From Crocodylus rhombifer (Eukaryota; Chordata; Crocodylia; Crocodylidae), in contig JAVSML010001008.1 in the NCBI GenBank assembly GCA_038503035.1, positions 315,164 through 379,163 of the forward strand: a stretch of 64,000 bases of DNA. Direction: 5' to 3'. A program made the translations under genes and the position numbers. The notes under the pieces were generated by a model. It did not search any database and had not been told where the DNA came from. It was given only the letters and a program-made list of their open reading frames with translations. Shown here piece after piece: positions 37,206 to 49,844 of the stretch (positions within the stretch are counted from its first letter, which is position 1; each line of letters begins with the position of its first letter).

Positions 37206-39774
37206 GGCTAATCAAACTCGTTAAATATAGCTAACTTAAATAATTGCAGTCACAGTAATTACACATATATTTTGAAGAGTTTAGTTATACTTGTATCTTC
37301 CCACATGTAAGCCTCAAGGCATACATATGAAAGTATAAATGTTGATAACAATGTAGGTTACATTTATGTAGAAATTCCTTATTATTTTAGATGTTAAAGA
37401 GACTCTGAATATCTCAATATTGGTCCTTTCACCCCCTTCTTCCTAAATAATATTTGTAGTGAGTAACAGGGTTGAATACAAATCGTTAATATCTTATTTT
37501 ATTCTTTACAGTTTGATTCCTCCCACCAATGTTGTACATATATAGATACAGATCTTTGGTATCTTTTATTAGAAGAATCAAATGAAATACTGGGAGCATT
37601 GAAGATAACTCTGCTTTTGGGTGGGAAAATAAGAAATATGATTAATTTTCATGAGCTTTTTCAGGCTTCATTTGAAAATCATTCTGAATAATGTAAAAGT
37701 TTCTAACAAAAGGGATTTACCATACTAGTTACTTGGTATTCCTTTTAATGTTCAAATTAATTTCTAAATCTTTCCACTTCATTCCATGCAGAATTTACTC
37801 TCATATCACCTGAATTATAGATATTTTATTTCCTCTAAAATGATTTTATCATTGAGTATCTTTATCCAGTTATTATTTATTACCTTAATTCTGTCAATTA
37901 AATTCATTGTTACAGTGTAATATTTATAGAATCATACTGTATGATGTACTATACTACTATATTTCCACAAGTGCTATAACATTTATGGAAGAAATAAGTA
38001 AATGTAATTGCTTAATACTGGGTCCCCTTTGAAAGTAATTTCATAGTTTCTTTTCCTTGCGTCCATCATTTATTTAGATGGCTATTTCTCTTATTGATAA
38101 ATTATAATCCAAGGCAGGGATTAATAAGTAAGAGAAGAGATCTCCAGCGTAGGAAAAGGTGGTAGTGTCTTGATGGACAGGACAAGCATGAATTGAGAAG
38201 GAGGTCACTTAAGAACAGGACATTAAATTAAGACATGACTAAAGAATAAAATTATAGAAGTATTGATTTTAGTAGTTTGTGTGTAGAACTCAGGAAAAGT
38301 TGAAGTGGGAAAGATGAGAGATGAGTTTAAACTGAGGAGGACCAGTTCTAATTGCTCTGAGGCAACAGGCAGCCCGTCTAAGAGATAATTAGATGAAAGA
38401 GGTTTTGGGTTTTTTGTTTTTGTTTTCTTCTTTTTTGTCGTGGGTTTTTTGTTCTCAGTTCCCTTTTTCTGTTGACTATGTTACTTTTTCCCAGCAAAAT
38501 CATATTTGCTTCTTTAGTCAATGAAGTAAATAAGAGGTTCTGCTGAGAATTGCTTGTGTCTTACAAATGGATTTGAATATTAGTATAACTTAACTATCTT
38601 CCATTTATCTCTTTGTTGTCTCAAATAATTCCCAGTGAAAAGGAAGAATGTCTCTCTAAAACTTAGTTCCGTTTCTTGCCTGGTTGTTTGGTTGATCCTG
38701 TAGTACTGGTGTATTAAAAAAAGAATGTGTCCCATGCTAGATTCTAATAACTGTCTTTATTGATTGAAAAGAAAGGAATTGACATTTTAGCAGAAATAAG
38801 GAACTATCTGATCATTTCAGGCTCTGGTATAAGCTAATGGTAATTACTCCATTTTGGAATTAGGGGCCAAATGCCATATACAGTCATGAAAATCAGGTTG
38901 GCTTATGAGCTATCCCTGTATCAGGAAAGAGAGGAAAAAGACACACTAGACACTTGGTACTACTATAAGCAAAATGAATTATCTTTAAATAAAGTCCAGT
39001 CAAGTCAGGTTAACAATTAATCTTAAAGCTACTTTTAGGACAGAGAATGTCATTGTGAAGGCACAAATTCAATTAGAGCTTAAGCACCTAAAACTAAAAT
39101 GCATGGAAGACTTAACTTATGAATATTAGTCATGAGACTTCAAAAAGACTATCTGCATATTACAACTTGTGGGGAAAAAGCCTCATCAAATATTCTTCTT
39201 TCTAAATAATGAAACAGATTGTACAGCAACCAGGATTAGGTAACGTTGAGTATTTCTGAAAAGGCTAATAAATGCTTGCAAGTTACCTGTTGGCACTTTC
39301 ACAGTGTGGAAGAGTGAATCTTGTCACCTGCATACTTGGGAGGAAAAGCAATGAAAAAGAGCAGTTATGGCAGGTTCTTGGATGCTAGGCACTAGCAGAA
39401 AACTGAAAAAGACAGAGAGGAGAAACAAAAAGATGGTTTTCACTATTAAAACAAAAAACTTTGATTTTTTTTTTATTATCTTCACGGACAGTGGATAGAA
39501 TTTTATGTAAACAACTAAATCCTTGCCATGTCCCAGCAAATAAAATTCAGAGGCATCAGGCTTTGTACCAGCAAATGCATCCAACTGTAGGGAGTAATGC
39601 CATTTCTTTATTCTACAAAGTGTTTTATAGAACTTTTTACACTTCACTGTCATGGGGTAACCTTGAGGAGCTGCTTGCTTGGGATTACTTCCAGCCTTGT
39701 CTGCTACTAGAGTGCTCCATTCCACCCTCCCATACTCTAGGCATGGTTTTTAGAGCAGGAATATAGAACGGACT
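37206..39774. other. Intronic sequence, nothing recognised
   Basis: AT-rich intron with a T/G-rich tract near 38403-38455. No gene or clear repeat. Confidence 0.5.
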
Positions 39775-40440
39775 AGCAAACTGGCCCAGGTTCCTTTCCC
39801 CATTGAGACCCTCAGTCCTCACCCTCATTGGTTCTCCTTGGCCCTGACCCAAGAAGTTAGCTTGCTGTCCCACTCCTTTATTTCTTATTGGAGTGGCCAA
39901 TAACCAAAGTTCTAAGAGAAAAAGAAAAGACTTCTTCTGGCATTTATTGGGAAATGGAGCACTCAGCAAGAGGTTCTCTGTCCCCCTCCAAAGGGTTCAT
40001 CAGTCCCTCTGTCCCAATTCCAGCCCATACACCCCAAAGGAACCCAAAGTTTACTCGTTTGTTCCCTTTCAAGTCTTTTCCAGATCCTGAACCCTCAATA
40101 ACCTTGGCTGGTCTCCCTGTCTGCACCCCCCACCCAGCTCCCCTGCCTCAGGCAGACAGTCTCCTTTTACACCCTGTTCTTCCCATTGTTTTGAAGGCCC
40201 TATTAGTCAGACTGTTGTCATAGAGCAATAGAGCTTAGGATCTTACACAGTTGGTGCCAGGACAGCAGTCTGAGGCTAAGCCTCAGCAGAGAGAGGAAGC
40301 CATCCTGGTAAGACTTCTGCAGCTGGTTCAAAGCCCTATGTTCAATTACTGCTTGCCAAAATCTGATTAATTGGGCCTGTTTTGCCCTTTCACAGGTTAA
40401 ACCTTTTTCCTGGAACAATTCTGCAAGCATCCCTGTTGAA
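39775..40440. repeat. GC-richer repeat-like block, possible LTR remnant
   Basis: Composition differs from the flanks. TTACACAGTTGGTGCCAGGA at 40241-40260 could be an LTR end followed by a TGG-type primer binding site, but no second LTR, TG start or gag/pol text was found. Weak. Confidence 0.25.
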
Positions 40441-41002
40441 GTTTCTTATATTCTGAATTATTTGCCGTTCTAAATTATTTTTCATGGCTTCAGCTACAAG
40501 CATCTCTTAAGCTGAAACAGGTCTTCAGAAGCATTACTGGTGTTGCACTCTGGAATCCCACCATTGCCACCAACTGTCATTGCTTCCAGGGAGAGCTTGC
40601 AACTGTGGCCTTGCCTCATCTCTGAGTGTGTCCCCTGAAAGCAGCCCAGGCATGGCTTCTAGAGAAAAGAGAAACCCAGTTGTGATCACTGGGCTCAATA
40701 AATGCAGGCATATGTAAATGAGAAGAATAAAACAATACATTTTAATTGAGGAACAGACCTCTGATCCCTTTGTCCGTCAGTCTGTTTCATTCTAATCTGA
40801 CTCAAGCACCATATACCAATTCCCAGTCTCTGTATCCTTAGTTATAGACCATTTTTAAATTACCATTTCTATCACTACATTGAGACCATGTTATGTCTCT
40901 TGTAATGTACCTCCTCATGATATTTCATAATACTCTGTCAGCTGCTGGAAGAGGAGGGGAGCTATATCTCAAAATTACATGCCCTCTAGCTTCATCAAAC
41001 TG

Positions 41003-41412
41003 TGTGCGTCCACACATGCGCTTAATGTGAAACAATAAACTCGGGAGTTTATTGCTGTAGAATTTATTGCTCCTGTACCCAGGACTGCAGCATGTTGAAC
41101 TGGGTCACAGCAGCCCTGGCTAGCAGGGGACTCCTGCGGTCAGCCTGTCAAACTGGGACATTTCCTGTCCAGCAAAACATTCTGTGGAGGGGCTGTCTCT
41201 GGCATGAGGGTGCTCTAGTGTGGTGTTACGTAGTAGACGGCCCCTGCACTGAAGCACCTTCATGCCCCAGCAGCCGCATCACTGTCTACATGTGCAGTTC
41301 TGCAGAATAGAAAACTGCCTCAGGATAGTACTTGTATTTACAAGTAGTATTACCCTGCTGCAGAGTTTATTCACTTACTCCAGCCTAATAGCTTTGCACA
41401 TCTAGATACCAA
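41003..41412. mobile_element. Fold-back MITE (TIR-type)
   Basis: The left end GTCCACACATGCGCTTAATG and right end (reverse complement ATCTAGATGTGCAAAGCTATTA) resemble each other and the ends of the element at 41813-42900. Just inside the left end, CAATAAACTC-GG-GAGTTTATTG (41033-41054) is a perfect 10-bp-arm palindrome. No transposase is seen. It may be a Harbinger-like MITE of the kind described in crocodilians and turtles (inference). Confidence 0.5.
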
Positions 41413-41812
41413 GATGTTTTCTGCAGAGTTAATTAGTTTACTAGGTGGTAAACGTATCACACAGATGTGTCCACAGAAAAAATAACTACCAATGTTAATG
41501 GCATTTCAAAACTCAAAAATGCATATGGTGAGAGAAGAACAAGACAAAATAAAGTATATATAAATCAAGGCAAGAGCTCAAAAACTTGAGTATAAAAAGA
41601 AACAGACATAAAAGCATCAGCAGTAAAGACATGAAGGACAATTAGGAAGGCCAAGTGAAAGAGTAGAAAGAGGATATCAGAACAAGAAGCTGGAAAGTAG
41701 TCCTCATTAAGTGAGAAATAAAACTGGACATTAATGCAGCGAAGAGAAGAAGAAAAAATTTGAAAGTTGAAAACTTGCAGTGTTATCATCTCCTTTTTTA
41801 AAGGCTTTTTGA

Positions 41813-42900
41813 TATAGGGTGCATCTACACATGCAAATAATGTTGGATCCATTTACTTTAGTGTAAATTATGCTAGAGTAAACTGATACCCAGGGAGGTG
41901 TCTACATGTGCAGAGTCTTATGGCAGCATCTGCTCCCACCCCTGCTGGCCCTGCACTGGCCCCCTGTTGCTCTAGGCTCCCCCTTGGTGCTAGTCCAGGG
42001 GCTGGCAGGGAGCAGCAGCCAGGAGACACCTGTCTTCTGGTGGGAGCTGGGGCATTGTTCCCTGCCCTCAGGGTTCTGCCTGCTGCCAAGGTAGGCTTCG
42101 CCACTGCCTGGGCAAAGGTAGGGGACTTGGAAAGAGCTGCAGGAGAAGGTCCCAGATCCCTACCCCATCCTCTGGTGCAGCAGCTAGCAGTGAGCCCCTG
42201 GCTGGATGGGGTTCCCCGCCCAGCTGAGGGCTCACTGCTAGCTGCCTCAGTGGCAGATGGGGCAGGGGACTGGGACCAACTTCACCTCCTGCAGCTCTTT
42301 CCAAGCCCTGCACCTTGACACCCAACTGGGGCATGGTCTGACTGGGGCAAGTTCCAACCCTTTCCCCATAATGGTGGGGCAGGATCTGGAGAGGCTTTCT
42401 CCTGCCCATCTCTATCTCAGGGCCCAGGCTGCGAGATAAGGATCTCCTAGCATTGGCCTTGTGATTGTGGATCTGGGCTTGTGCCCAGACTCTGCAACCA
42501 GGATGCTCAGGTTGGGAAGTAAGGATCTCCAAGTGCCAGCCCCAAGATTGCAGAGCTGCTACTGGGAAATAAGAATCTCTCGGTCCCTGCCCTGTGATGG
42601 TGGAGCAGGGGATGGGAGCTCTGTGCTGCCAGGGCAGAGGGACATTGTCCCTGTGCCCCAGCAGCAGGCAGCTGCTGCCCCCTGCTGCCCAGTTACAGGA
42701 AGTGTATTTGCTCTATACGTGCACTACGGTGTAGTTACTGATCATGAGTAAATTTGCTATTTGTATTTGCAGATAGCAAATTTACTCATGATTAGAGCCA
42801 ATTACTGTGCAGTAAATGTCTGCATGTGTAGATGTGGATGCTTTCTGTGCAGTAATAACCACAGAAGAGTGCTGTAAAGTGACTTGTGTAGACATACGCA
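41813..42900. mobile_element. Large fold-back MITE
   Basis: The ends carry GCATCTACACATGCAAAT (left) and GTGTAGACATACGC (right). Inside are a long imperfect palindrome (42117-42206 against 42213-42314, including an exact 18-bp match 42180-42197/42228-42245), an exact 20-bp-arm hairpin (42741-42760/42773-42792), and degenerate direct repeats of AAGTAAGGATCTCC-like words at 42431, 42517 and 42566. The open frames on both strands are by-products of GC-rich inverted sequence. Non-autonomous. Confidence 0.62.
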
Positions 42901-43480
42901 TATTGTGTTTTTCTTAAATCTCTAGTTCCTGGACTTAGATGGCTACATGAAAATCTAAGATTTCTTTTCTAAGAGGCATGCCTCTTCACTCCAGAACTAT
43001 TTGTCATGTCAGCAATCAAACAGGTGGTTATTAAATTAGCCTCCTCAGTCATTTACACACTCACTACTGACTCCCTGATTGATTGGAAGACTGTCCTCGT
43101 ATTGACAGACTGCTGCCACTGCAGATAGTTATCATGACAGAGATTTGCTTTTTTTCAGGTGGAACTTTAATACATATAAAGTAGGGAACAGTAAGGCAGT
43201 TAAGTATTTTGTTTTGTTCTTTCTTTCATTTGTAAGGGGGCACCAAGAGGAAGCCATAGTAATAAGCTAGCAAATGGACAGATAAGGCCATCATTACTAG
43301 CAGTGGATAACAGGGGAGGAACTGGAACTTCTCAAGTGTAAGTAAACAGGCAGGAGCAGAATCATGTTAGATTCTGAAATCAATTTGTCGTGGAAGAGAA
43401 GTAATAAATGTGCTCTTTTTAACGATATCTGAATCCCTTGATTTAGGTGTTGGCTAAAAAAGACCAACTCACAAGTTCAT
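42901..43480. other. Intronic sequence, nothing recognised
   Basis: Ordinary intron. Confidence 0.5.
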
Positions 43481-44260
43481 AATAAATTTTAGTTTATTGA
43501 AAGGGATGTGAACTTACCAATAAAATCATAAATGCAAACTTTGAGTTATGAGTGGTACTGGTCACCTTGGTGCACACACATGCACTCATTCATTCAAATC
43601 CCAGTCATTTAAACCCATGTAGTATAGTGGATAGTAGCTGCTGTGGTGATTGAGAGCACTGGTGTCAGTATATTTACCTGTTCGAGGCCCTGGAGTCTTC
43701 TGTCTATGGACAGCTTCCTTCAGGGCAATGTCTTCTCCAAAAGGGGGTTGTCTGCTTGTTCTATTTTCTTGGTACATCAGGTGCTGGATGAGAGGGCACG
43801 ACTGAGGGTCACGCTTCACTGTCTTTTATTCCTTTCTGGCAGGCTTGTGTGATCCCCCAGCATAATTTTGGCTGCCTAATCCAGAGGTCACTGTCCTACC
43901 TGGGTCTTGAGTACTGCCTGACACTTGTTAGTCACAGGGATCTTGCCTATCTGATAGTGCAGTTTTGGAAGTAATTTTGATTAACAACAGTATTGTTAAG
44001 GGTTGCAGGAGTAGTCAACAGGGTAGGTGCTCAGTCCCAGGAATCAATTCCTTGGCTTGATTAGCCTAAAATGGCTTGTAGAGTTTTGTAATGGTATGTT
44101 CCTTTGGCTAGGCTATTGTCACCTACTGATCACCATACATTCACATTCACTCAGGGGGGACCAACCCAGTATGGCAGATTTTATCATGTTACAATTACAA
44201 TTTCAAAGCAGTTTTTAACAAGGGTCCAGGGTGTAACTTCATTCTACAGGGATTACATTC
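43481..44260. repeat. Repeat-like block with tRNA-like B box
   Basis: 43630-43692 contains TAGTATAGTGGATAGTAGC and, 46 bases on, TGTTCGAGGCCC, which resembles A and B boxes of a tRNA-derived promoter. No cloverleaf can be folded with confidence. The surroundings are GC-richer than intron. A decayed SINE or part of a larger element is possible. Confidence 0.3.
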
Positions 44261-45615
44261 CTTAAGGGTTTAAAGGTATAAAATATAAAATAGAAAATGC
44301 TATGGTAAAGATGAGACAGATGAAATATAAAAATGCACGGTGAGAAATACATAAAAATGCAATGTGAGGTAGTGCGGATCAAAGGCTACTGGGGACAGTA
44401 AGTGAGTTAGGTTAGCACCAGGATATATTTACAGTCTTTGAAGTGGATATTTTAGTTCTTTTTTTTTCTTTAGCGACACTGAGTTTAATTGATACATAGA
44501 TGTAGTTTCTAGGTTTCTCCAACAGAAAGTCACTTCAGCTTTCTGGCTTGCTCTGAGCATTGCCACACCCATGCAACAAGTGTGCTAGGTCTCTACCAAT
44601 ACTTAGAAGGAAAAAGAAGTGCACAAAACAGGTGGGGGTGGGGTGTGCAGGCAAGAAGGGACTTCTGTTATATCAATGTCCAGAAGGGAAATGTACAAAG
44701 GAGGCTTTCTGCTACATAGGGATTATTGACTTGATGCACATCTGGTGATAGAATAAGAAAAATATATTCACTAATAATAATGTGATGAAAAATGCCAACT
44801 TTTGCAAGGAACATATTTCAGAATTACGTATTTGGATGGCTCTAGGTGTCTTTGTGGATTGACTGATTAACTCTATAGTACATAATATATCCAGCCTGGA
44901 TAGTAATCCAAAGTCTATAAATGTACAGATATTTTTCAATAATGTCTTTTGGCAATTCATAGCAATATCTGGAAAGTAAAATTCTTTGTGCTGATCTGAA
45001 AATCATGCTGCTTAACTAGCCTGACTATAGATATAGTAAATCCAGCCAAAATCTTGTGCTTACCCAGTGCTGTCATCTGAGAAGTCATTAACATGGCCTG
45101 GGGGAGCTAAATACAAAACTGAGCCTGGATCTGCTTGAGGAATATGAGATGCATTTAACTCCAGAGCCTGAGAAAACAATGGTTTGAGGTCAAGGTTGCC
45201 TGCATGACTTTCATTCAGCAATTTTGTGCTGTATCATGTATCATTATATAGTCTTTTATTACACTTTGAGGAGTCTTACGAAAATTGTGTTTGACCGTTT
45301 GTTATCCAACAACCCCAAAGGACTATTTATTTCTTCTGGTGGGAGCTGTTATAGATTCAGTGAGCATGCACATGTGTGTGGAGAATCAAGAAGTAATAGT
45401 AATTTAATGCATACATTTTTCTTATCCTGAATATTTACCTATCCACTTGTGGGTGGAAACAGACATTACCTTTCTTATGATGGCATGAATGCTCAGTGAA
45501 TAGAAATTGATATACTTTGTCATGCCACATGAAAAAAAAAAGTGGTGCTACAAAAGGTGATAATACACTCTGCCCCTTTACTGCAACAGAACATCAACTA
45601 CCTCTGTGGTGCTTT
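44261..45615. other. Intronic sequence, nothing recognised
   Basis: AT-rich intron without coding signal. Confidence 0.5.
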
Positions 45616-45965
45616 GCTTGTTCAGCCAGACCCACTTCCTCACAATCATGGGGAAATGAGTCTGACTGGGCAGAAGCAAACACTGCTTCCCTTGCTCAGG
45701 CAATCTTGTGCCTCGGATCTGGCTGAGTAGGGAAAAGTCCTCCTTTCTTAGCCAGACCTGCTTTCCTAGGGCTGTCGGGGTAGGGAATGGCTTTTTCTCA
45801 GGGTACAGGATCAGCTGAGTGGGAAAAGTGAGGCTTTTCTCTACCTTTCCAGACTTGCTCCTCCACAGTCACAGGGAAGCAGGTCTGGCAGGATGGAGAA
45901 AAACCTCATTATCCCCGCTCAGCCTGGCCCCTGCTGAGCAGGAAAAGTGGGAAGATTACACGGCC
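45616..45965. repeat. Degenerate ~100-125 bp tandem repeat
   Basis: Three units start near 45622, 45745 and 45846, each with CAGCCAGACC.GCTTCC-like text followed by the inverted GGAA..AGGTCTGGC.GG. GGGAAAAGT.... words end the units. No function is apparent. Confidence 0.5.
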
Positions 45966-46794
45966 TCTTGTCTTACACTATCAAGGGTGTTTCACCCAAT
46001 AAACACATTCTGGCACATCATCATACTTCGGCAATGTCTATTTCTAGCCAGAGTAAGGTTTTGTTTCTTAACCTATTTTTTTGATTGCTCCCATGAGGGT
46101 AGAAAACAAGCAGTGAAAGGCTCTGAAACCTCTCTTCTCAATCAAATGCTCTTAGCTTTTAAACATAAAGGAATTAAGGGACCTGAACAATGAGGTACAA
46201 AGGACTAGCTCACTTTTGACCTCTAACTGAAATGGCAAGACATTGGGCATTGATTCAGGTTTTAGTTTTCTTAGTTTGGTGGTAGACATTTGGGAAGAGG
46301 CAGGTTTTGTGGTGGTTGGCTTGGACAATGTTTGAGGTCTTAGGCCTCAAAAATTAACTTAATTTTGTTAATATTTCTCACTAGCTATACAAAAACACGT
46401 GTACCTTCAATTAAGTAGATCTTTTAAGCTGACTTGTAAAGAGGCAGAGAGTTGAGATTTGAGTAAATTCATCTTTGACCTCAGACTGCAGTGGGATAGC
46501 AGATATTGACTAAGCAAATCCTGGGAATTCTTATTCTGGGGTATTTTTTGTGACCCTCTTCCTTGGGATTATAAATTATTTTGCTGCATTTCAGTGTTCA
46601 AGAGTCCACTCTGCATACAGCTCTCTGCCACTAGTGTTTGCTAAAACTCTTCTATTATGCTTGAGGTCTAGTAGATGATCCTTCTTCCCAGAGTACAGAT
46701 ATCTGACCTCATTTTAACAGAAAACTTCTTGTTCTGTTGTGGCGTTTGCCAGTAGGGTTTATGATTTCAAACCCAAGACCCTATATCACAGATT
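45966..46794. other. Intronic sequence, nothing recognised
   Basis: Ordinary intron up to the CR1 3' end. Confidence 0.5.
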
Positions 46795-48650
46795 TAATAG
46801 ATTATAGAGTTGGAAGGGAAGCAATGGATCATCATGTTCATCATTGGTGCCCAAAACTGGACACAGTACTCCAACTGCAGCCTGACTAATGCTGCATAGA
46901 GGGGGAGCATCACCTCCCTTGATCTGTTGGTCATGCGTCTGCTCATACATGACAAGGTGCGATTGGCTTTGTTGATGGCCTTGTTACACTGCCGACTCAT
47001 GTTCATCTTGGAGTTAACTATGACTCCAAGATCTCTCTCAGCTCTGAGGTGCTGAGGAGGACATCCCCCAACCTATAGGTGTGCTGGAGATTCCTCCTTC
47101 CTAGGTGGAGTACCTTACATTTATCTTTGTTGAATTGCATCCTATTATGTTCTGCTCATTGATCTAACCTGTCCAGATCAGCCTGTATCTACTCCCTGCC
47201 CTCTGGTGTATTAACTTTGCCCCTTAATTTGGTATCATCTGTGAACTTGGAGACGGTGCTTACCACACCCTCGTCCAAATTGCTGATGCACATATTAAAT
47301 AATACCAGCCCAAGGATCCCTGGTGGGATCCCACAGCCCACCTCCTTCCAGGCCAAGAATGACCCATCAACAACCACTCTCTGGGTGTGGTCCCTAAGCC
47401 AGTTGGCCACCCACCTGACTGTAGGCATCCACTCTATAGCCTGCTAGCTTCCCGATGAGACTAGGATGCAAAACTGTGTTGAAGGCTTTCCTAAAATCCA
47501 GGTAGATGACATTGGCCTCAGCTCCTGTGTCAAGGCAATGTGTGACCTGGTCACAAAAGGCTATAAGGTTTGTCAGGCAGGATCTACCTGTGACAAACCC
47601 ATGCTGGTTTCCTTTCAGCATCATTTCCCATGCTGGGCCTTCACAAATATGTTCTTTGATTATTTTTTCTAGTATTTTCCCAGGGATAGAGGTAAGACTG
47701 ACTGGCCCAAAGTTACTTGGCTCCTTCCTTCTACCCTTCTTAAAAATGGGCACCACAATGGCCTTTTTCCAGTCCTCAGGGAAAAGAGCACCATGAGAGC
47801 ACAAACAGCCATGCCAGCAGCTCACAATAACACTGGCCAATTCCTTCAGCATCCGTGGATGGAGGTCATCCAGATCAGCTGATTTGTACACATCCAGCCC
47901 TTCCAAGTGCTCTTTAACTAAGTCAGCACTATCTTTTGGAGGTCTGGTGCCTTTTGGACATCTGTCTATGCTCAAGGTGGGAGGATTGTCTTGATCAGTA
48001 TTAAGGAATACTGAAGCAAAGAACTCATTGAAGACCACTGCCTGTTTCTCTCCATCAACCACCAACTGACCTGATTCGTCCTGCAGGGGCCCTATGCTAC
48101 TCTGTGCTTTCTTTTTGCTCTCTATATATCTGTGGAAAGACTTTTTATTGTCCTTAATTTTTGTAGCCAGCCTAAGCTCCAGTCCTGCCCTGGCCTGCCT
48201 AACTGACTCCCTGCAGTAGCATGCCAGGGTGGTGTATGCCTCCTTGGTGGCTGTCCTCTGCTTCCACTGCCTATATATCTCTTTCTTTGCCCCCAGTCTT
48301 TCCTGAAGCTCTAAGTTTACTGAAGCTGGCCCTTCGGAAGTCTAAAACTTTAGCATCACTGGATATTTTTCTTAGCCTTCACTGGGTAGTGAACTCTACC
48401 AAGTGGTGGTCACTATTATCCAGGTTACTGTGTACCCCCAGATCCCCCATGAGATTATTCCCTGTTGCTAAGACTAGGTCTAGCAAGGCACTACCCTTGG
48501 TGGCACTTGACACCATTTGGGTTAGGTGAAGGTCCTGCACACCGTGTAATAACCTCTTTAAGTGGCTTGTTTTGGCTATCTGTTCCTCTGCTGACCTATA
48601 TTAGCATATCATCCACATTGCCTGTGTAAGGTACCCATTTCAGGACCAAT
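46795..48650 (-). mobile_element. CR1 LINE, ~1.9 kb 3' part, antisense
   Basis: The - strand carries the reverse transcriptase in order from 48065. It shows NEFFASVF, SADLDDLHPRMLKELA (about 47900), PEDWKKAIVVPIFKKG, then [34 protein letters not shown] (about 47610-47560) and VIYLDFRKAFNTV (first catalytic Asp kept). Next come GIPPGILGLVLFN, then SKFTDDTKL (47250; the usual A of FADD is T), and SREVMLPLYAALVRLQLEYC (46930-46860). The 3' tail lies at 46797-46820. Frameshifts near 47410 and 47190 and loss of the segment after FADD break the frame. The most distal 5' bases (48200-48650) are less certain. Confidence 0.93.
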
Positions 48651-49199
48651 CCAGATCTCTGATCACCCTGTACAATTTGGCAAAGGATGTTAACATCCTG
48701 GCAGTGAAAACTCAATGAGGAAACTACTCTGAGCAGTTCAAATAGGTGTTCTCTCTACTGAGAACCAAAGCCAATTCACACTCATCCAGGACTGGGAAGA
48801 AGATGGAGGAAGCAGCAAGAAAATTAGAATCTATTACTATTGCTTGTAAGTTTTCACCTCCCCCCCCCCCTACGGGCATCAAGAAAATAGGCTTTAGCTA
48901 CTACAATATCACTGGTCCTCTGTGAAGCATAGGAAACAACAGTTCCTCCTCTAAACCCTGCCATTTTCCCTCCATGTGGAATCCAGTAAAGAAACATTTA
49001 CATTTCATGGTGGTTGGACAACCAGTGTTCCCCAACTTCCATAGTAAAAATTGTTGAGTATACTAATGCTGTTCTGATATCTTAGTCCTAGGGTCAAGTC
49101 CATCCTACACAAAGTAAGTCTTTCAGAGATACTTTTGACTACCTCTGTTTGGTACTACATTATGCCATGTACATTGTAACAAGGAGCTTAGAGCACCTG
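48651..49199. other. Intronic sequence, C11 run near 48860
   Basis: A poly-C run lies near 48860 (CTCCCCCCCCCC). The first part may still be 5' CR1 sequence. No gene. Confidence 0.45.
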
Positions 49200-49586
49200 T
49201 TAGTTTAAGAGAGAAACTGCAGCAGATGGAGCCCAGGTAAATAAGCAAGGGGAGCTGCAGGAGGAAAGGCAGGCCCTTCATAAATCCCAGAAGAAGAACT
49301 ACTGTGGATGACTGGGAAAGTCACCTGACTGGAAGGGGTAGGGCTTAGGGAGCATATAAGCCCAGGGAGAGCAGTCTGGCTCTGCTGGTGGCAGAGGGAA
49401 GAGTTTCTGCCCCAGAAGGCTTCAGAGGAGTGCCTAACTGGAAGGTGAGCTACCCTGGAAAAGTGATGAGGAGTACAACCCAGGGTAGGGGGAGGTTTTG
49501 TCATACAGGCAGTGAGATGGTATTTATGTTAGGACCTGATGTGGGGATAGTTTGTATTATAACCAGTGGGCTTACTCTTTTGTTAT

Positions 49587-49640
49587 AGATTTCATAGACA
49601 TCAGGGCTGGAAGGGACCTCGGGAGATCATCAAAGGGCAG
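49587..49640 (-). mobile_element. Short CR1 3' tail, antisense
   Basis: ATTTCATAGACATCAGGGCT followed by GGAAGGGACCTCGGGAGATC is the reverse complement of a CR1 3' terminus. Only about 50 bp are present. Confidence 0.8.
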
Positions 49641-49646
49641 GAAGTC

Positions 49647-49688
49647 AGCTGGGGTCATAGGATCCCAAGCTGGGGTCATAGGATCCCA
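49647..49688. repeat. Two exact 21-bp tandem units
   Basis: AGCTGGGGTCATAGGATCCC plus A occurs twice, end to end, with no mismatch, directly beside the CR1 tail. A recent duplication or a repair product is likely. Confidence 0.9.
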
Positions 49689-49844
49689 ATAGTTTATATC
49701 AGTGGACTGGATTAGAACTATCAGGGATGGTGGAGAACCCAGTGGTGCCTGAAGACTGCTTTGAGCTCTGCCAGAGCTTAAGGTGCTGACAGATCGCAAC
49801 CGGGAAGGGGGTTGTAGCCTAGGGAGAGGCTGAAGCCTTTCCCA

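Noticed and set aside
40240..40265. Retroviral primer binding site and solo LTR
   Set aside because: One TGG-starting motif after an ACA is not enough; no LTR partner, start or internal genes were seen. Kept only as a low-confidence block.
43618..43695. tRNA gene or clear SINE
   Set aside because: A and B box look-alikes are present, but no cloverleaf fits and the body matches nothing else in the window.
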